In this document: positions 1 through 13,500 of the stretch, piece after piece
Position numbering within the stretch: the first letter of the stretch is position 1
Layout: each line of letters begins with the position of its first letter
NCBI GenBank assembly: GCA_013397435.1
Contig: VZRG01001541.1
Location: 1-64,000, forward strand
Direction of reading: 5' to 3'
From: Erythrocercus mccallii
Lineage: Eukaryota; Chordata; Aves; Passeriformes; Dicruridae
Length of the DNA stretch: 64,000 nucleotides
Notes under the pieces: model-generated
Told to the model about the DNA's origin: nothing
The model's database searches: none
What the model saw: the letters and a program-made list of their open reading frames with translations, nothing else
Program-made: the position numbers and the translations under genes

Positions 1-1469
1 GCTGCAATGGCACAAAAGCTGCTGGATCAGTTGCCTCAGACTCCTGAAACTGCCTGAAGGATGAGAACAAACACGTGGATAAGAGAGAAGAACAAGTGAG
101 AGACAAAAATACAAACCCTCACACCTATGGCATCCTCTTACCAAAGGCAGACTGGGAAATACTATGAGGGACATGATAGAGCTGAGCCAGTCACAGTCTG
201 GCATTCAGTTCTTAAGGTGGTGTCTGAGACGTTCCAGAATGAATATTCCCATGCAACAACACATATCAACAAACTGGATGTGAGAGGTGCCAAGAGGTGA
301 GGAGTCCATGGTTTCTGCCAGCGCGATGGAATAGAAAAGACCAAAATTATACTCCCAGGCAGGGAGTTAGCAAAGAGCAGGAGACAGGCCCTGGTGCTGT
401 TGTGAATAAGACTATGGAGGAAGTTTGGTCAGAAACACTGATAGCTGTGAGCCAAACTAGAAAAAGAAAAGAAACGATTCATGAATTCACTCCTGTTCCA
501 CTTCCTCTTGTCATTCCTGGGTCACTTGGTTCTAGCTTCACATAAAATGTTTCACATACTGTCCTTGTTTTCATATGTGGTTCTTTTTCTGCTTTTTCTG
601 CTGAAAGGTGGATGGCTGCCCTACCACTCCACTGCTCTGGAAGCATAAAGTGGATTTTTCTATGCCTTAGATGTTTAGTCATACTTGAGGAGTGTTGATG
701 CACCAGAATGTGCTATGTGCTCTATTACACGTAATGCTGGGGTGCCTAAAAGCACGAGCTAAAGCCCTATCCTCTGTACTCATTCTCAAGACTAGGCTAT
801 GTCTCTGTGCTTACTCACTCTCTGCATATTTCAGGATGCATAAAAGATAAAAACAACCCACCGTCCTGCATCAAAGATACATGATAAATGAATCAGGAAT
901 GAGCTATGAGTATAGTCTTGAAAGCAAAGCTGATACAGGCTGGGGTGTGACACAAAAGAACACAATACATCAGTGTGTGTCCATCACATTAATGCAGCTG
1001 AATCAAAGAGATGTGTGTCCAAGGGAGGAGCCTTTCAGTTTTGGAGATGGTTGAGCAACAGCCTAAGCTACTCAAAAACTTAGTGCAGATGTTTAGCTCT
1101 CAGGCTGCTTTCCCCAGGGAGATTCATTCACATGGTGAAGGAGCCAAGAGGTGGGACTGTTCCATGCAGACTCTGCAGAAAATGTCCAAGGAGTTATTAT
1201 TGCTAAGAATGGAATGGGAAGACAGAGTCCATCCTTAGTGGGCCTGCTTATGCCATGCTCTCTGCGGGATCATAACAGAAGCTATTTCCAGGTACTTTAC
1301 ACTGATGTTTAGGTGCACTAACAAAGTGTCTTTCATTCAGGAACAGCAGAGAAAGCTCCTCTCAATTTCTGGGAAACCAGTACCTCACACAGGCAGGTAC
1401 ACACAGTTAGCATGAAAGTTTCCCCAAGTTGGCTAGGATGTGTTTGAGCCATGACAGAAGTTACCATAC
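1..1469 (-). other. CLCN1: CLCN1 intron 18 (partial)
   Basis: No exon resembling human CLCN1 exon 19 was found on the minus strand here, so it must lie left of the window. No recognisable repeat. Confidence 0.7.
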
Positions 1470-1575
1470 CTGAGTGTTGCTGGGTCTCCAAGGTTTCAGG
1501 CATTTGTTTAAGAGGACTTGTTGGGCCATTTGGTTCCTCTGGGTAACTGGGAGTGGGACTTGGAGGCCGAGGCAG
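1470..1575 (-). CDS. CLCN1: CLCN1 exon 18 (proline-rich inter-CBS linker)
   Basis: This 106-nt exon encodes LPRPPSPTPSYPEEPNGPTS and on to ETQQHS. The PEEPNGP string is shared with human exon 18. The acceptor is CTTAACAG and the donor GTATGG. It is the last CLCN1 exon in the window. Confidence 0.9.
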
Positions 1576-4500
1576 CTGTTAAGGAAAGGAGAGAAAATAA
1601 AGTCCACCTTATGCCATTTATTTCTCAGCCTCCTCAAATGCCTAACTGCTTCTAAGCAGTCTCTGTGTTGCAGTCTGTCCACTTTCCTCCCTCACCTCTC
1701 CCTTCTCATCTGTATCCTCCTCCTCATCGACATAAGCAAAAGATTCGTGCTTCAGCTTTGGCAGGTTTGCCCAGGGCCCATCGTAGGGTGCCTCATTCAG
1801 CTGCTGCTGCATTTCTCTGTTGAGGAGCCGTCGCCGCTCTGGGCTGAGGTGTGTCTGGAGGAGAGCCTGCAGTTCTGATCGCTCCACAGACCCCAGCAGG
1901 ATCATGGTGTCTGCACAACACAGAGCAGGGAAGCCAGTAAGCCACCAAAAGGTTTTGAAGGTCCCCTTGCACACATCACCCCTTCCTCCCTCCAGCTGCT
2001 CAGGCTCCAAGTGCTCAGGCTGGTACTATCTAGAGCTGTACAAGAGTCATTGACCAGCCCTTTGTGGTGGCTCCTAGGCTGTGGGAAGGGACCTTGCTGT
2101 CCTGAGCTGTGCCACCCCAGGCGTGCTCTTGGCTCCTGCAGGATCCCAGGAGGACCCTGTTGTCACAGCTCAGCCTGCAGTCTCCCCACACACTTCCCTT
2201 AGGTGCTGGATCTGCTTCACTGCCCACACTCCAGCTCACCTGTCTGGCCAGCTGAAACAGCTGTCTGCCATACATCATCCACAGTGGGGGATTTTTAGGA
2301 TTCTTTTTTTTGTGTGGTAGGTCACACTGCCCGCTTCACATCACATAATTTGAAAGCTGTTTTCTCCAAGCTGAGACAGGCTTCAGGAAGGACCAGTTTC
2401 TCCATATTGCTTACCTGGTGAGTCCACCAAAGGCAAGGATTTCACTGTGGTGCTTTGGAGTACTGCTTGCAAGTCTCGGTATTTACAGTTGGAGGAAACA
2501 AATTTCACATCTTGGACCATAATATCCTCACCAAAGATATTGTATTTGCTGTGAATTTATGGATGACAAGAGGAAGAGTTAGCCTATTAAAAATGTCAAG
2601 CACATAAATTCCCTAAAGAAATACCTAAATGACCACTTCTTGAAAAAGTGCTCAAAATACAGCTGCTAAATGATCTTCTGTGAGAGTAACCAGAGGACAT
2701 TCCAAGAGGATAAATACAGATTAACTGGGTTTCCATTACAGTTGTATTCCACTGTTACTCCTCACCATAAAATACACACATGTATACATATATGTATAGA
2801 TGGTTTTTATATACATACCTCTGTGTATGATATATACTAGAGAGAGGAAGAAATTTATAGGAATAACTGAGTTTTGCTTCAAGTAAAATGTCCAAATAAA
2901 GTATTTCAAACATTTGCTGGGGAAAAAATATCCAAACTTCTGAATTTAGATAAATGAGACTCTTGATTTTTAAATTTTTATGATGAAACAATTTGGAAAT
3001 ATTAATACAAATTCAGTAGCATTGCAGGTCATTCAAACTTGTGCTTTTAGTGATAAAAAGAGGAGGACTTTTCTCCATTTTTGTGTATGAAACCTAATTC
3101 TACTCCAACACTTGTTTTTTTTTTACTGCAGGCCTATTCTGCCTTCTTAATTCCTTTGTAGTCCTGAGCCCTTTTCATAACCTTTTATTCCCCTGTGAGA
3201 GGTCTTAACCCTCTCCTGCTTTATTTCTTTGCCACTCCCTGTTTCCACCTGTTTTGCTGCTATACCTTATGTGATTCCAGCCCAGGTCTGGCAGGTAGGG
3301 CAACTTCTTCACCTGGATGATGCTGTCATAGAGGCTGGGCTGCAAACTCTGGGCCACCATGTTGGCGAGAATGACAGCCACCATCATGGGCAGGATGTGG
3401 GAGATCTGACCCGTCAGCTCAAAGCAGATGACAGCGGTGGAGACAGTGTGGCTCACCGCTCCTGTCAAAGCTGCTGCACCTTTCCCAGGTAGGAGATGGA
3501 ATAGGGAGAGAAGAAGACTCTCATATAGAAACAGCATGTCATGTCAACCAGGAAAATTATAGCAGTGGTACCAGGTGAGGAAAAAGGAAGCTATGGAGGC
3601 TCACCAATGACAGCATACCCTCCAGGTAAGATTTGATAAAGAATGTCATCAAAGAGGATCCCGTTGGGAAAAAGAGATGCCATGATTTCCCCAATGAGAC
3701 GTCCAAATGCAGCACCTGAAAAATATCACAGCCAGTTATGGAATTAACATTTAATGAACATCCAGTCTGTGCTGTGCAGCTGTACTGGGCAATCACTTGG
3801 ATATTTTCTAACAGAAACTAAGCCAAAACTTACATGAAAATGACACTGGTAACTAAAGAGTAGTTCTCAGTTACAAAATACAGAAGTTAGCCTCCAAGAG
3901 GAAAAAAAGGGTACTAAGATTGGTAAATACAGCTGACCCCTGATTCATTCATTTGGGCACACCAGGCACAGCAGTGGCTGTGATTCCCAGGCTGGAGGAC
4001 ATACTTCCAGACTGTGAGCAATGTCAGTCCAGATCACAGTTGAGGCCCTTTAGACTCTCATTCTGTGAATGTCTAAATATTAGAATCACAGCTTACAGAA
4101 AAGTTTTTGTGGGAAGGGACTCCTGGAGGTCTTGTTCTGACCCCTGCACAAAAAGGGCTAATTTCAAAGTGAGATGGAGTCACCCATGTCTTGTTCAGAC
4201 AGGTTTTACAAGTCTGTAAGGATCTTGGATTGGTGGACACAACATGGCACAGTGTTCCAGAATGGTATCCAAAATGCTGGATGCATACAAACAATTTCTT
4301 TGCATTGCTATCTATGTCTTTTCCTAATACAGCCTTGATGTTGGTTAGCCTTCATCACTGCAAGGGCATGGCACTGCCTCATGTTCAGTTGCTGCCTGCC
4401 AGAGCTCAGAGGTCCTTAGAGCACCCAATTTCATTTGAGAGTTGTGGGTACTTAATACTGAATGTCATGAGCTTGTATAATTCAGTCTAACACAGCCTCT

Positions 4501-7500
4501 CCTTCTTAACATTAGCATCGTATTTTTTTTTTTTGTTATTGGAATGAAAACCTGTTAAAAGTCAAACTTTTTATGTTATCACATTTCAGTCAGAAGAAAG
4601 GAGTAAGCGGTAGATTACATTGTGGGTACTAGTTTTGATGTTATCTCTTCTGGCTGGCTTTCAGGGGTGAAAGGAGCAACTAGTATTAATTGTAGGATGG
4701 AAGTTTCTCTGTAAGTGGAGAGGCATAGTGATTAGAAGGCCATGGCTCAGCATGACTCCCCAAGTGTGGCTTTTCTTCTAAAAGGGTAGGGATTACCTAC
4801 TTGGAATTTGGTTTCGGGGGATTGAGGAAATGTCAAAAGCATAGACTCAGAGGCTGGTCTATGGACTGCTAATCAGGTTGTCATAGACATCAAGTGATGA
4901 CTCCTCATACAGCAGATGAACCCTGCTGGGTGTGCAGGCAGTGCCTCTCCTATTATCTCTACCTGTCAGATGAATATGCTGCAAAACAAAATTGAAACTC
5001 ACCTAATACGAAAACAGGCATGAAGCCTCCACAGGGGATTGGCATCGTGGTGGCAATAACAGCCATGCAGAACTAGAACAGAGGCAGAGGGTGCAGTTGT
5101 TACTGAGCAGCAGTAGCATTTCCTGCTGCCCTGCTCTGTGCCCAGCCTGGCTGCAGAGACCAGAAAGCTGCTGAGGTGTAGTACTGCTCACCGAGCTCTG
5201 TCTTTGCAGTACCCAACCTGGACAAATACAGCTGAACACTGACTGTACTGCAGTGGAGAACGAGGCCAGGCCTTTGCCCAGAGTCAAAATAGCAGTTTCT
5301 TTTTATGTGGTTTATCCCAATGCTGATATATCCAGAAGAAAATCAAGAGCAGTTATCCAGTGAGTAGAGAAAGCCTTTAGTTAGTAGGAGAATGCTAATG
5401 AATCTAATGACTGAGGGTACAGCTCTTCCAAAGGCAAACAGATGGACTCAGGACAGACACACCCTGTAGCCCACTCCTCTTTTCCACTCCTCTTGTCTTC
5501 AAGCAGACAAGACCTTTTCTGCTTGGTAAACTGTAATAAGAATTATCACAGAAGGAGAACCCTTAACTACCTGTCAGAAATATAATGGAGTGTTTTACTT
5601 TAGGTGGAAACAGTTGTGTCAATCAACCACTAATAGCTGTTCTTCACTGAAATTTTCAACTGACATTGCAAGGTGGCCTCAGCTCTTCTGCCCCTTTGCA
5701 ATAAGTATATATATATATATATATATTCATCTTAGGAAAACCTCCTTCTTGCTACTTTTATTTTGAACATTGGAATATGATGTTTTCTTCTTTCAAATGT
5801 CTTTTTTTTGTTGCTCTGTCCTGTGTCAATTACACAGCTGATCCTTTCAGAGGCTGAACAGTAGCAACTTCTACAGACCACGTCAGCGCAGAATTTTTAA
5901 TCTGCTTTTGCTTTCTGGAAAGTTTGGAAAGCCAGAAACTGTTTCCAGCTGCATTTCTCCATCAAGTTTTGATGGACTGCTAACAAATCCTTGAGCCTCA
6001 CACAACTATAGATTGTGCTTGCGTATTGTCTCCTATCTGAAGTCAGAAATATCAAATAGACTGTATCAGACTTCATTTAGATCAAACATAAATTATCTGA
6101 GAGCTTTATAGTCAAGTATTTATTTTTGTGGAACTTGAAAAATCTTTCTTGATTTAGTCTTCCCTACCAGCTGCTATACAGTGGATACCAAAGGTCATTC
6201 AGCAGGATGCATGAGGAGGATGACTTAGGGAGCAGAAAAGACCACTAAATTAAGGAAACTATTCCCTAATAATTTTGGTCATTCATGGTGGACAAACATC
6301 ACATCAGAAGATGTAGGAATCCACTGCAGCTTTAATGCTTCATTCAACATCCAGCAACTCCTCTCTGGCACTTCACAAACTGCTTTACAAAAGGGAAGAA
6401 CATTCAGTCTGAGTGGAGAAGGATTACGGTGAGCTGAGCTTCCTACCTTTACGAGGAAGAAGAGCAGGATGATAACGAAGACATTGACTTTAGGATGGAT
6501 CCAGGCAGCAGATTTCCCTAGGATCTGGGTGTCCCCAGAGTGTTTGATCCAGGTAAAGTTATCAAAAAGAGTGCTGATGGCTTCCCGTGGCATCAACTAA
6601 GCAGCAAAAAACTAGGTATGAGTAATGAGATTAGATGAAGTAAATATTCTATCTCTGTTACAAGGAAGCAGAGGAGATTTTTATTGTAGTAATTCATGAC
6701 TATGGGACTTAATTCACATTTTTAATCTTCAGTAAGAGAGACAGAACTTTACTCAAACAGGTGAAAAGATAACTACTTTTACATATGGGGTAACATCTTC
6801 CTTATTATTTGCTTAGAAGAGTGCACTTTTTTCAAGTTTTCTATGAAAGTGGTAGCAGAGATCATATAGTGCCTCCTCAGTCCAAACTCCTCCCATATCA
6901 TTCTTCCCTTTTCCCTGACACAAGGTTATTGGGGCAGAGGATCAGGAGATAACATTCCAAAGAACTGCACAGAATTGGTAGTACACTCTCCAGTCTCACC
7001 TCTCCTGCCATGAACTGCCCAAATCCATGGGGAAACGTCACAGAGGCTATACAGAAGGTTATAACTGCAGGGTATATCAGTCGGCTGTAAAGAAAGAAAG
7101 TTATCACAAACATGGCCTCACATTCTGTTCTTGTAGCATCATCACTTCAGGACTAGGAATGCTAGTTCTGTGAAGCCTCTCTGTATTTCTATCCATTGCT
7201 TTGGAGTGCTGTTACTGGCAGGTTAATGCCCTGCTCCACTGATCATCATGATTCATAGAGTTCACCTGTCAGCAAAACCCTATTTCCCATCAAAATTAAT
7301 ATAATAGGAGGAAGAGAGGGATGTACAACATGCACAAACTTGAACATGTAGGAGGAATGTATGTTTGCAGTGATGTGTTGACCTATTGCCAAAAGCCACT
7401 ACTTTTCTCATTTGTCCTGATTATCAGAGTCTTGCTTCTTTATCCTCCATGCAATTTAAATGTAGGAGTTTTTCACACATTTCTGCATACACCTCCTGGT

Positions 7501-10500
7501 ACCTTAATTCTTATGTGGAAAACTTCTATTTCCATTGAGTTGCTGCCTGTCACAAATTTTTGGGAAGGTGTCCTTGGTAGCCAGTGTGTCTAGCAGCACC
7601 AGGCCAGCGGGACACAGCAGGACAGAGGCTGAAGCCATCTGTGTTTTCCTACTGCTGTGTCTAGTCCCAGGGTGGGTGTATGGGTAAACTGTGACACTTC
7701 ACAAGCACTAGGACAACATGAGCCTAAACTGCTTCCACATGCTGGACTAATCCTGCCATGTGCCCCTTGGCAAGTTACTGTTTCCTACAGGAAGCGTTGG
7801 CTGAGATTTAGGAAGACAAAATAACAACCTTTAATTTGTTTCAGTCTAAGGACCTAAAAAATTCTGAGAAATCAGTGAAAAGTAAATTCCCACTTTTCAG
7901 GCTTTGCTCTACTTCTCTATTAAATTGATTTGATAGCCCTGCTGCTGCTTGTGGGTAAGACTACATGATGAAGAAAGACAATTTTTCTTCCACGTAAGAA
8001 AGTAAGTTATTTTGAACTTCTGTTCATCTAGTGTTTTTCTTCTGGTCAGGCCTGCAACTTGATAAGAAATAAAGTCCTCCGTGCCTCTCAACTTCAAAAA
8101 TTCTCATAGTATCAGATCTTTTTCTGTAAAGTGACTGAAGACATTTACAGCTAGCCACCATTTCTTGTTCAAGTTATAAACTTTGGAGGTTAGGACTTTA
8201 TTAGAGATGGGAAAACAGTATCTTCAAGTGTCCTGTAAAAACTTCATTGTCAAGACTTTTATTTTATTTTGCATTTCTCTTCCATGCTGCATTTCCCACC
8301 ATTTGATTACTATCAGTTTCATCTTTTGGCTCATTAGAATGGAGCACATTTCTTATATTTTTACCAACATTTTGCTTAAAAAACAAACATATATTTTAAA
8401 ACCATAGTTAGATTTCAGCTGTTAGATTTCAATTTTCCTGAAATATAAATAATGTTGAATTTTCCACAGATCCTAAGAAGCCCAAACAAACCAGAAACAG
8501 CATGATTTTAAGAAGCATGATCATTGACTTTCTAATTAAAAATATTTTCTGTCCAATGAATAGTTTGCCTTATCCTCTTAAGAAATATTGCAGAGTCTCC
8601 CTTCCAAATCAAGAAGCAATTTGAAACTATGGAGGCTGATCAAAAAGAAAATCCAGTATAGGAAAAATTCTCTTGATGATTGCAGGGATCTTACTCTCAT
8701 ATGGGAGCAGGTTCTAATATTTTTACTATCTTACACATGAAATAGCTCTACTGTCTTCCAGAAAGCTTTTGCTACTATCCAATACCAGTAGGGTGTAAAA
8801 ATCTTAAAGAGAATCCTTAAGAGAATATCCTTAAAGGGAATATTTTCACAAGAACTCACTATTTGGTGAGAAACTGGCTCAGAGCTTTATGACGTCGGAT
8901 GCCCAGGACCAGCTGGCGATTGAGATAAACAAAAAAGGCTCCAAGAAATCCAGAACATATGCTAAAACAGAGAAAAAGAAATAAAATCATGCCAAACAAC
9001 AGATAATACACAAACCATCAACCAAGAAAATGAGTTAAAGTGGTTTAATCTTCAGCTGCTTGTGAAGTCTTTTGAATGTCAGCTAGAGGGTCACTCCTAC
9101 AGCAGCTCGTTTGAAGATATTGACTCCTTGATGAAAGGGGAGAAATTATCTTAGACCTCTGTCATGACCACATTTTACAGATTTTCTCTTGCTGGGAGGG
9201 GAAAATCTATAAAACAATCTATAAAAAGAGACTGACAGTTCTCAGTGGGGGGTCGTGAAGAGCAACCAGGCAAAGGCCAGTATTGTCAGAACTTAAACAT
9301 CAGGTTGGAGCAGAAAATAGTAAAAATGAAGGGAGTTTTAAATCTGATTCAGTAAAATTATATGCCTACTACTATTACTAATAGTAATAGGAGCTCTTCT
9401 GCCTAAAGCAAAGTATATCATCTCTATGATCCTAATCATGTAGGCTTATGCTCCTGATCTTAATAATGTAAGAAAAAAAGTGTAGTTGTCTAAGAATTGG
9501 TGTGATCCTTAGGCTCTGTAGCTTAATGAGACGTGGATAAATAGGGCCTAGTACTCGAACATGAAAAAAAAAGGAAGAGTGAAAAAAGACTGCATTTAAA
9601 ATTGGTAAGGGAAAGCCTTATGTGGCAAGTAATTAACCCACAAAATACTGAGGATAAGCATTTAGTATTTTCATTCTATTAATTTCTAAAATTAATGGAC
9701 TTTTGTTTTGTTATGTTATGCATGCTTTTGCCAAATCTCATTCAATGATTAATTTAGTATACTTAAAACTTTGTACATTGAAAACAATCCTGTTTAACAT
9801 TTGAAAGTTGCCCAGAAACACATTTAAACTAAATATATATATATATAATATAAATATATATATTATTTTTTCACAGACAAACATGTTCAATGAATTCAAT
9901 GAATTACTCTTAAATATTTTAAGCCAGCACTGATTAAAACAGCATTTAAAATAGACCAGTCCCTTAGGCAGTATAAGCCCAAAGACTGCACAGTCAACTG
10001 AATTGCTCTATAATACTTTATATTAAAATATAGATGTCTCCATTCATGTCTATCAATTTATCAATAAACGGGAAGTGCTCCTTCTGTACAGATTATGCAA
10101 ATTAACATTTGCTGACACAGAAAAACAAGATCTACCTGTTGATTGTGTTTGTCCTACCTGAAAGTGAAGAAGTATGTTGGGTAGAAAGAGAGTTCAACTT
10201 TGAGACTTAATGTTAAGAGAATTTGGAGCATTCCAAGTTGGCATCAGCACTTTATCCAAGACTTACCAAGCCTTTGGGGTTGTTTTTTATTTTAAAGACC
10301 ACATTGGACACCCAGGCATTTGCAAGCATTTTGCAGCTGTCATATATTCCTTTCCTAGCCTATGTGCAATGCTGAAAAAAGCCAGCTCTATCAACTCTGT
10401 CCAAAACATGGTGACAAGAAGTTTTGCATTCTAGAAACCAGCTGTAAAATCACAAGGACTACATTTTTCCTTGCCAATCTAAACAAACAGATTCCTCCAA

Positions 10501-13500
10501 GTTCATTAGGAAAGTTTGTTTAAGGGGTAGAACAAAGTGAATACATGTTACTAGCAAGAGCTCCTGTGTATTCACAGATTTTTCAATACATCTGATGTCT
10601 TCAAGAAACCCCACTTGATTTCATATTCAAGTAAATTAGTAGGAGGGCAGCCTACTAAAATAGGCTAGAACACCTCAAATACATTTCTGGTCTTGGATGA
10701 AGGTCTTACAACAGAATATATTCATAACACCACCACATTTGTTCCTACAGTGTATTCCTTTCATTACTGCTCTGCAGTGATTTCCCTGGAGCCTCCCTCA
10801 AGCTCTAACCAGAGATGTTTCCCCTCAATAATTCCAAACTCATCTTTTCTCTAGTGTTTCCCAATTTTCTTTTTTTCTTAGGTTCCTTCTTTCATCTCCT
10901 CCAAATTAACCATTATTCTCACTGAATCCAATTATGGTTGGTTACCCTTGTCACCATGCTGGGTATATCAACCTCTCTCAAAAAGGATAATCATTCTGAG
11001 CTTGTGAAAAGGAAACTTCAGGTTAAACCTTTTGTTCCATCTTTGTCACATGAAAAGGCCGTACTTGTTGGAGCAGTTCATTTGGGGATAATGTCAAAAC
11101 AGTTAAAGGGCCATTCAGTAAATCTATTCCCAGAGCTTTGACCAAGACTTTTTTTTTTTTTTTTTTTTACCTCTGAGCTTAATTTCTGAAAAAGATATAT
11201 GGAAAGGAAATAACAAACACCTTAATAATACCCATATTTCTTTCCTTAGCCATTGTGATACATGGGGACCATTTCTGAAGGAAGAATTCCAACAATGAGA
11301 AGCCTTATTTGCAACAACCAAAGTGACTAAAAGTGATCTATGTGACTTTTTGGCAGAAGAATTCCTAACACAGATCATACTATAACCTTTGTAGAGTAAG
11401 GTGTCAGTTTCCTGGGAACTTACCCTATTATAGCAAATGCTGGCAGCTCTTGCAGATCAAAGGGGAAATCCATACGGAAGTTTGTTCTGAACAGGGCTGT
11501 GATGGTGACTGTGAGAGACGAAAGGTGGAGGAGGAAAGACAATAATGAGGTGAGAAGTTAAATGCAGTAAAAGCTAGGGGTAGAGACAAGGATTCTGGTT
11601 TATACATGCCTAGGTGTGGTTTCTTGACATTATATAGATTATTATAGATTGGCAGAGTGGTCTGATTTAGTAGGTTCTATTTTTGAGCACTTGTAACCCT
11701 AGCACTCTAGATGGTCTAGGTTTGCTTTCGGAGAATCTATGCATTATTTTTAGCTACAATCCCTGACTTTTTAAAGGGTTTTCTTTTCTTTCTTGTCTTC
11801 TACCATCCATTTACTATAAAAGAAAACTCTTCCTGGTATCCTTACTGATGAAGAGGTCTCTTTGCTGAGGCAGGCAGTGCCTGCATATCTGAAGAAGCTG
11901 TCACACTTCTCACAGTGTTCTGTGTTCTTCTGCCTTCCAGAAGCAAATCTCAGATCTTCAGAATTTCTTTCAGAGCTTCAGAATTTCTGACTGGTACCAA
12001 AACAAGGAAAGGCTTAGAAATCAGAGATGGAAAAGGTCAGCTAAGCCCCATCTTCTTCAGCTGACCCCTCCTGGTAGTGCTGCCTGGCTACAATGAGCTG
12101 TTTTTGTCTGGAGGTGCATTATTGTGTGAAAACAGTAAACATCTGTATGCCAAAAAGTGAAGAATAAATTAGCAATTTAATAAAGAGTGGAAGTGCAGCT
12201 GAATGAGGATGGATATAAATCCCAACTTGCCCTGGATAAAGGAATTATTTGTTCAAAGAGGAAATAAAAGAAGCGGTGAAAATCTAGCATATGATAATAA
12301 CAGGAATCATTAAGTACTTGTTATTTGGTCAGATAGAACTAGGTTTAGAGTAATAATTTAATGAGGTCTCAGTGGGTTGCGTTACCTAAGATAGCTAAGC
12401 CTAAAACTGCATTCTACTATCCAAATTGGGAAGATCTTGCTCCCTGTCTCTTCCCACTGTTCCTTCCCTCCTGGCTGTACTATTGTTCTCCTCTCCTGCT
12501 AGGCTCACTCTGATACATCACAGCCTTCTCAGAGTTCCTTTGCCTCATTAAAACCTGCCAGAAAACCTATCTGCTCTTGCCCTCAATTACTCCTCTGCCA
12601 GGGAAGTGAGCTGAATTGAGGGGAACAACAAACACAGAGATGGCACCAGGGAGGGTTAGAAGAACAGTCAGAGATGGAAGATGGTGAAAAGCAGAGTGTT
12701 CACTTTTTTGTTAGATCAGCCCAAGAAAGGGATCATCTCATTTCAGTCTTAGGAAACAGATAGTCCGAGCCACTAAATGGCAGAGCACTAAAAAATATAG
12801 TGAACTCATTTTCAAAGAGTTCTGCTACAGGGTGGCAAAGATGACCAGAGGAAAGGGAAACAATCACAGCATTTAGTCTGGGTCTCTCTTGGCTCCGTCT
12901 CTACTCCCACAGGACAGAAAGAAATTTCCACAGAGAAATTCATCCCACCTGTCTACATCCTCTTTCCTGAGTGACCAAGCCATCCTGAAAGTGAATGTCT
13001 AAGCCCTTTTCTCTCCATTGGCTACAAACTGTACTAGTTTCAAGTATCTGTCCAATTCTTACACAATTAGAAGTAAAAAGGAATGGGAAAGTAGTTAATG
13101 TGAAAGTCCACTTAAAAATAGATTTGAACTTTAACATAACACTGAGCCATGTATTATCTTAACCAGAAGGAGCAGGAGGAAAGCAAGGCATGAAATCCTA
13201 TGACAAGTAAGATGAAAGTCTGGAACGTGATAAAACAGAAATCCTGCAAATTGCAGAACTCCAGCCTTCCACGACTGGCAAAGAGGGGCTCAAGCTCCAG
13301 CAGCCAACCAGAGTGGTTGGTAAATAATCAGATGTTATTTGGAAAGTGCAGATAATGGTGTAAAGGCAGCCAACAAAGTCATGAGTATCAAGAAACCAGC
13401 AAAGATTCTGTGGGTCTAAGAAATAAAATAATTTTGGTGAAATCCTACACCACTTATTTGCATCTGTCATTCTGATGTGATCACTTCCCTACCTGCTTCT

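Larger units (their letters stand above)
3716..6446 (-). other. CLCN1: CLCN1 introns 13 and 12
   Basis: Introns 3716-5002 and 5073-6446. Apart from the probable CR1 fragment and the (AT)n run, nothing recognisable is seen. Confidence 0.7.
6597..11423 (-). other. CLCN1: CLCN1 introns 11, 10 and 9
   Basis: Introns 6597-6999, 7085-8859 and 8962-11423. They are AT-rich, with simple repeats only. I saw no clear transposon or extra exon. Confidence 0.6.

Noticed and set aside
1..1469. Search for CLCN1 exon 19
   Set aside because: No minus-strand segment matched the expected SIFQSLL-type sequence with splice sites.
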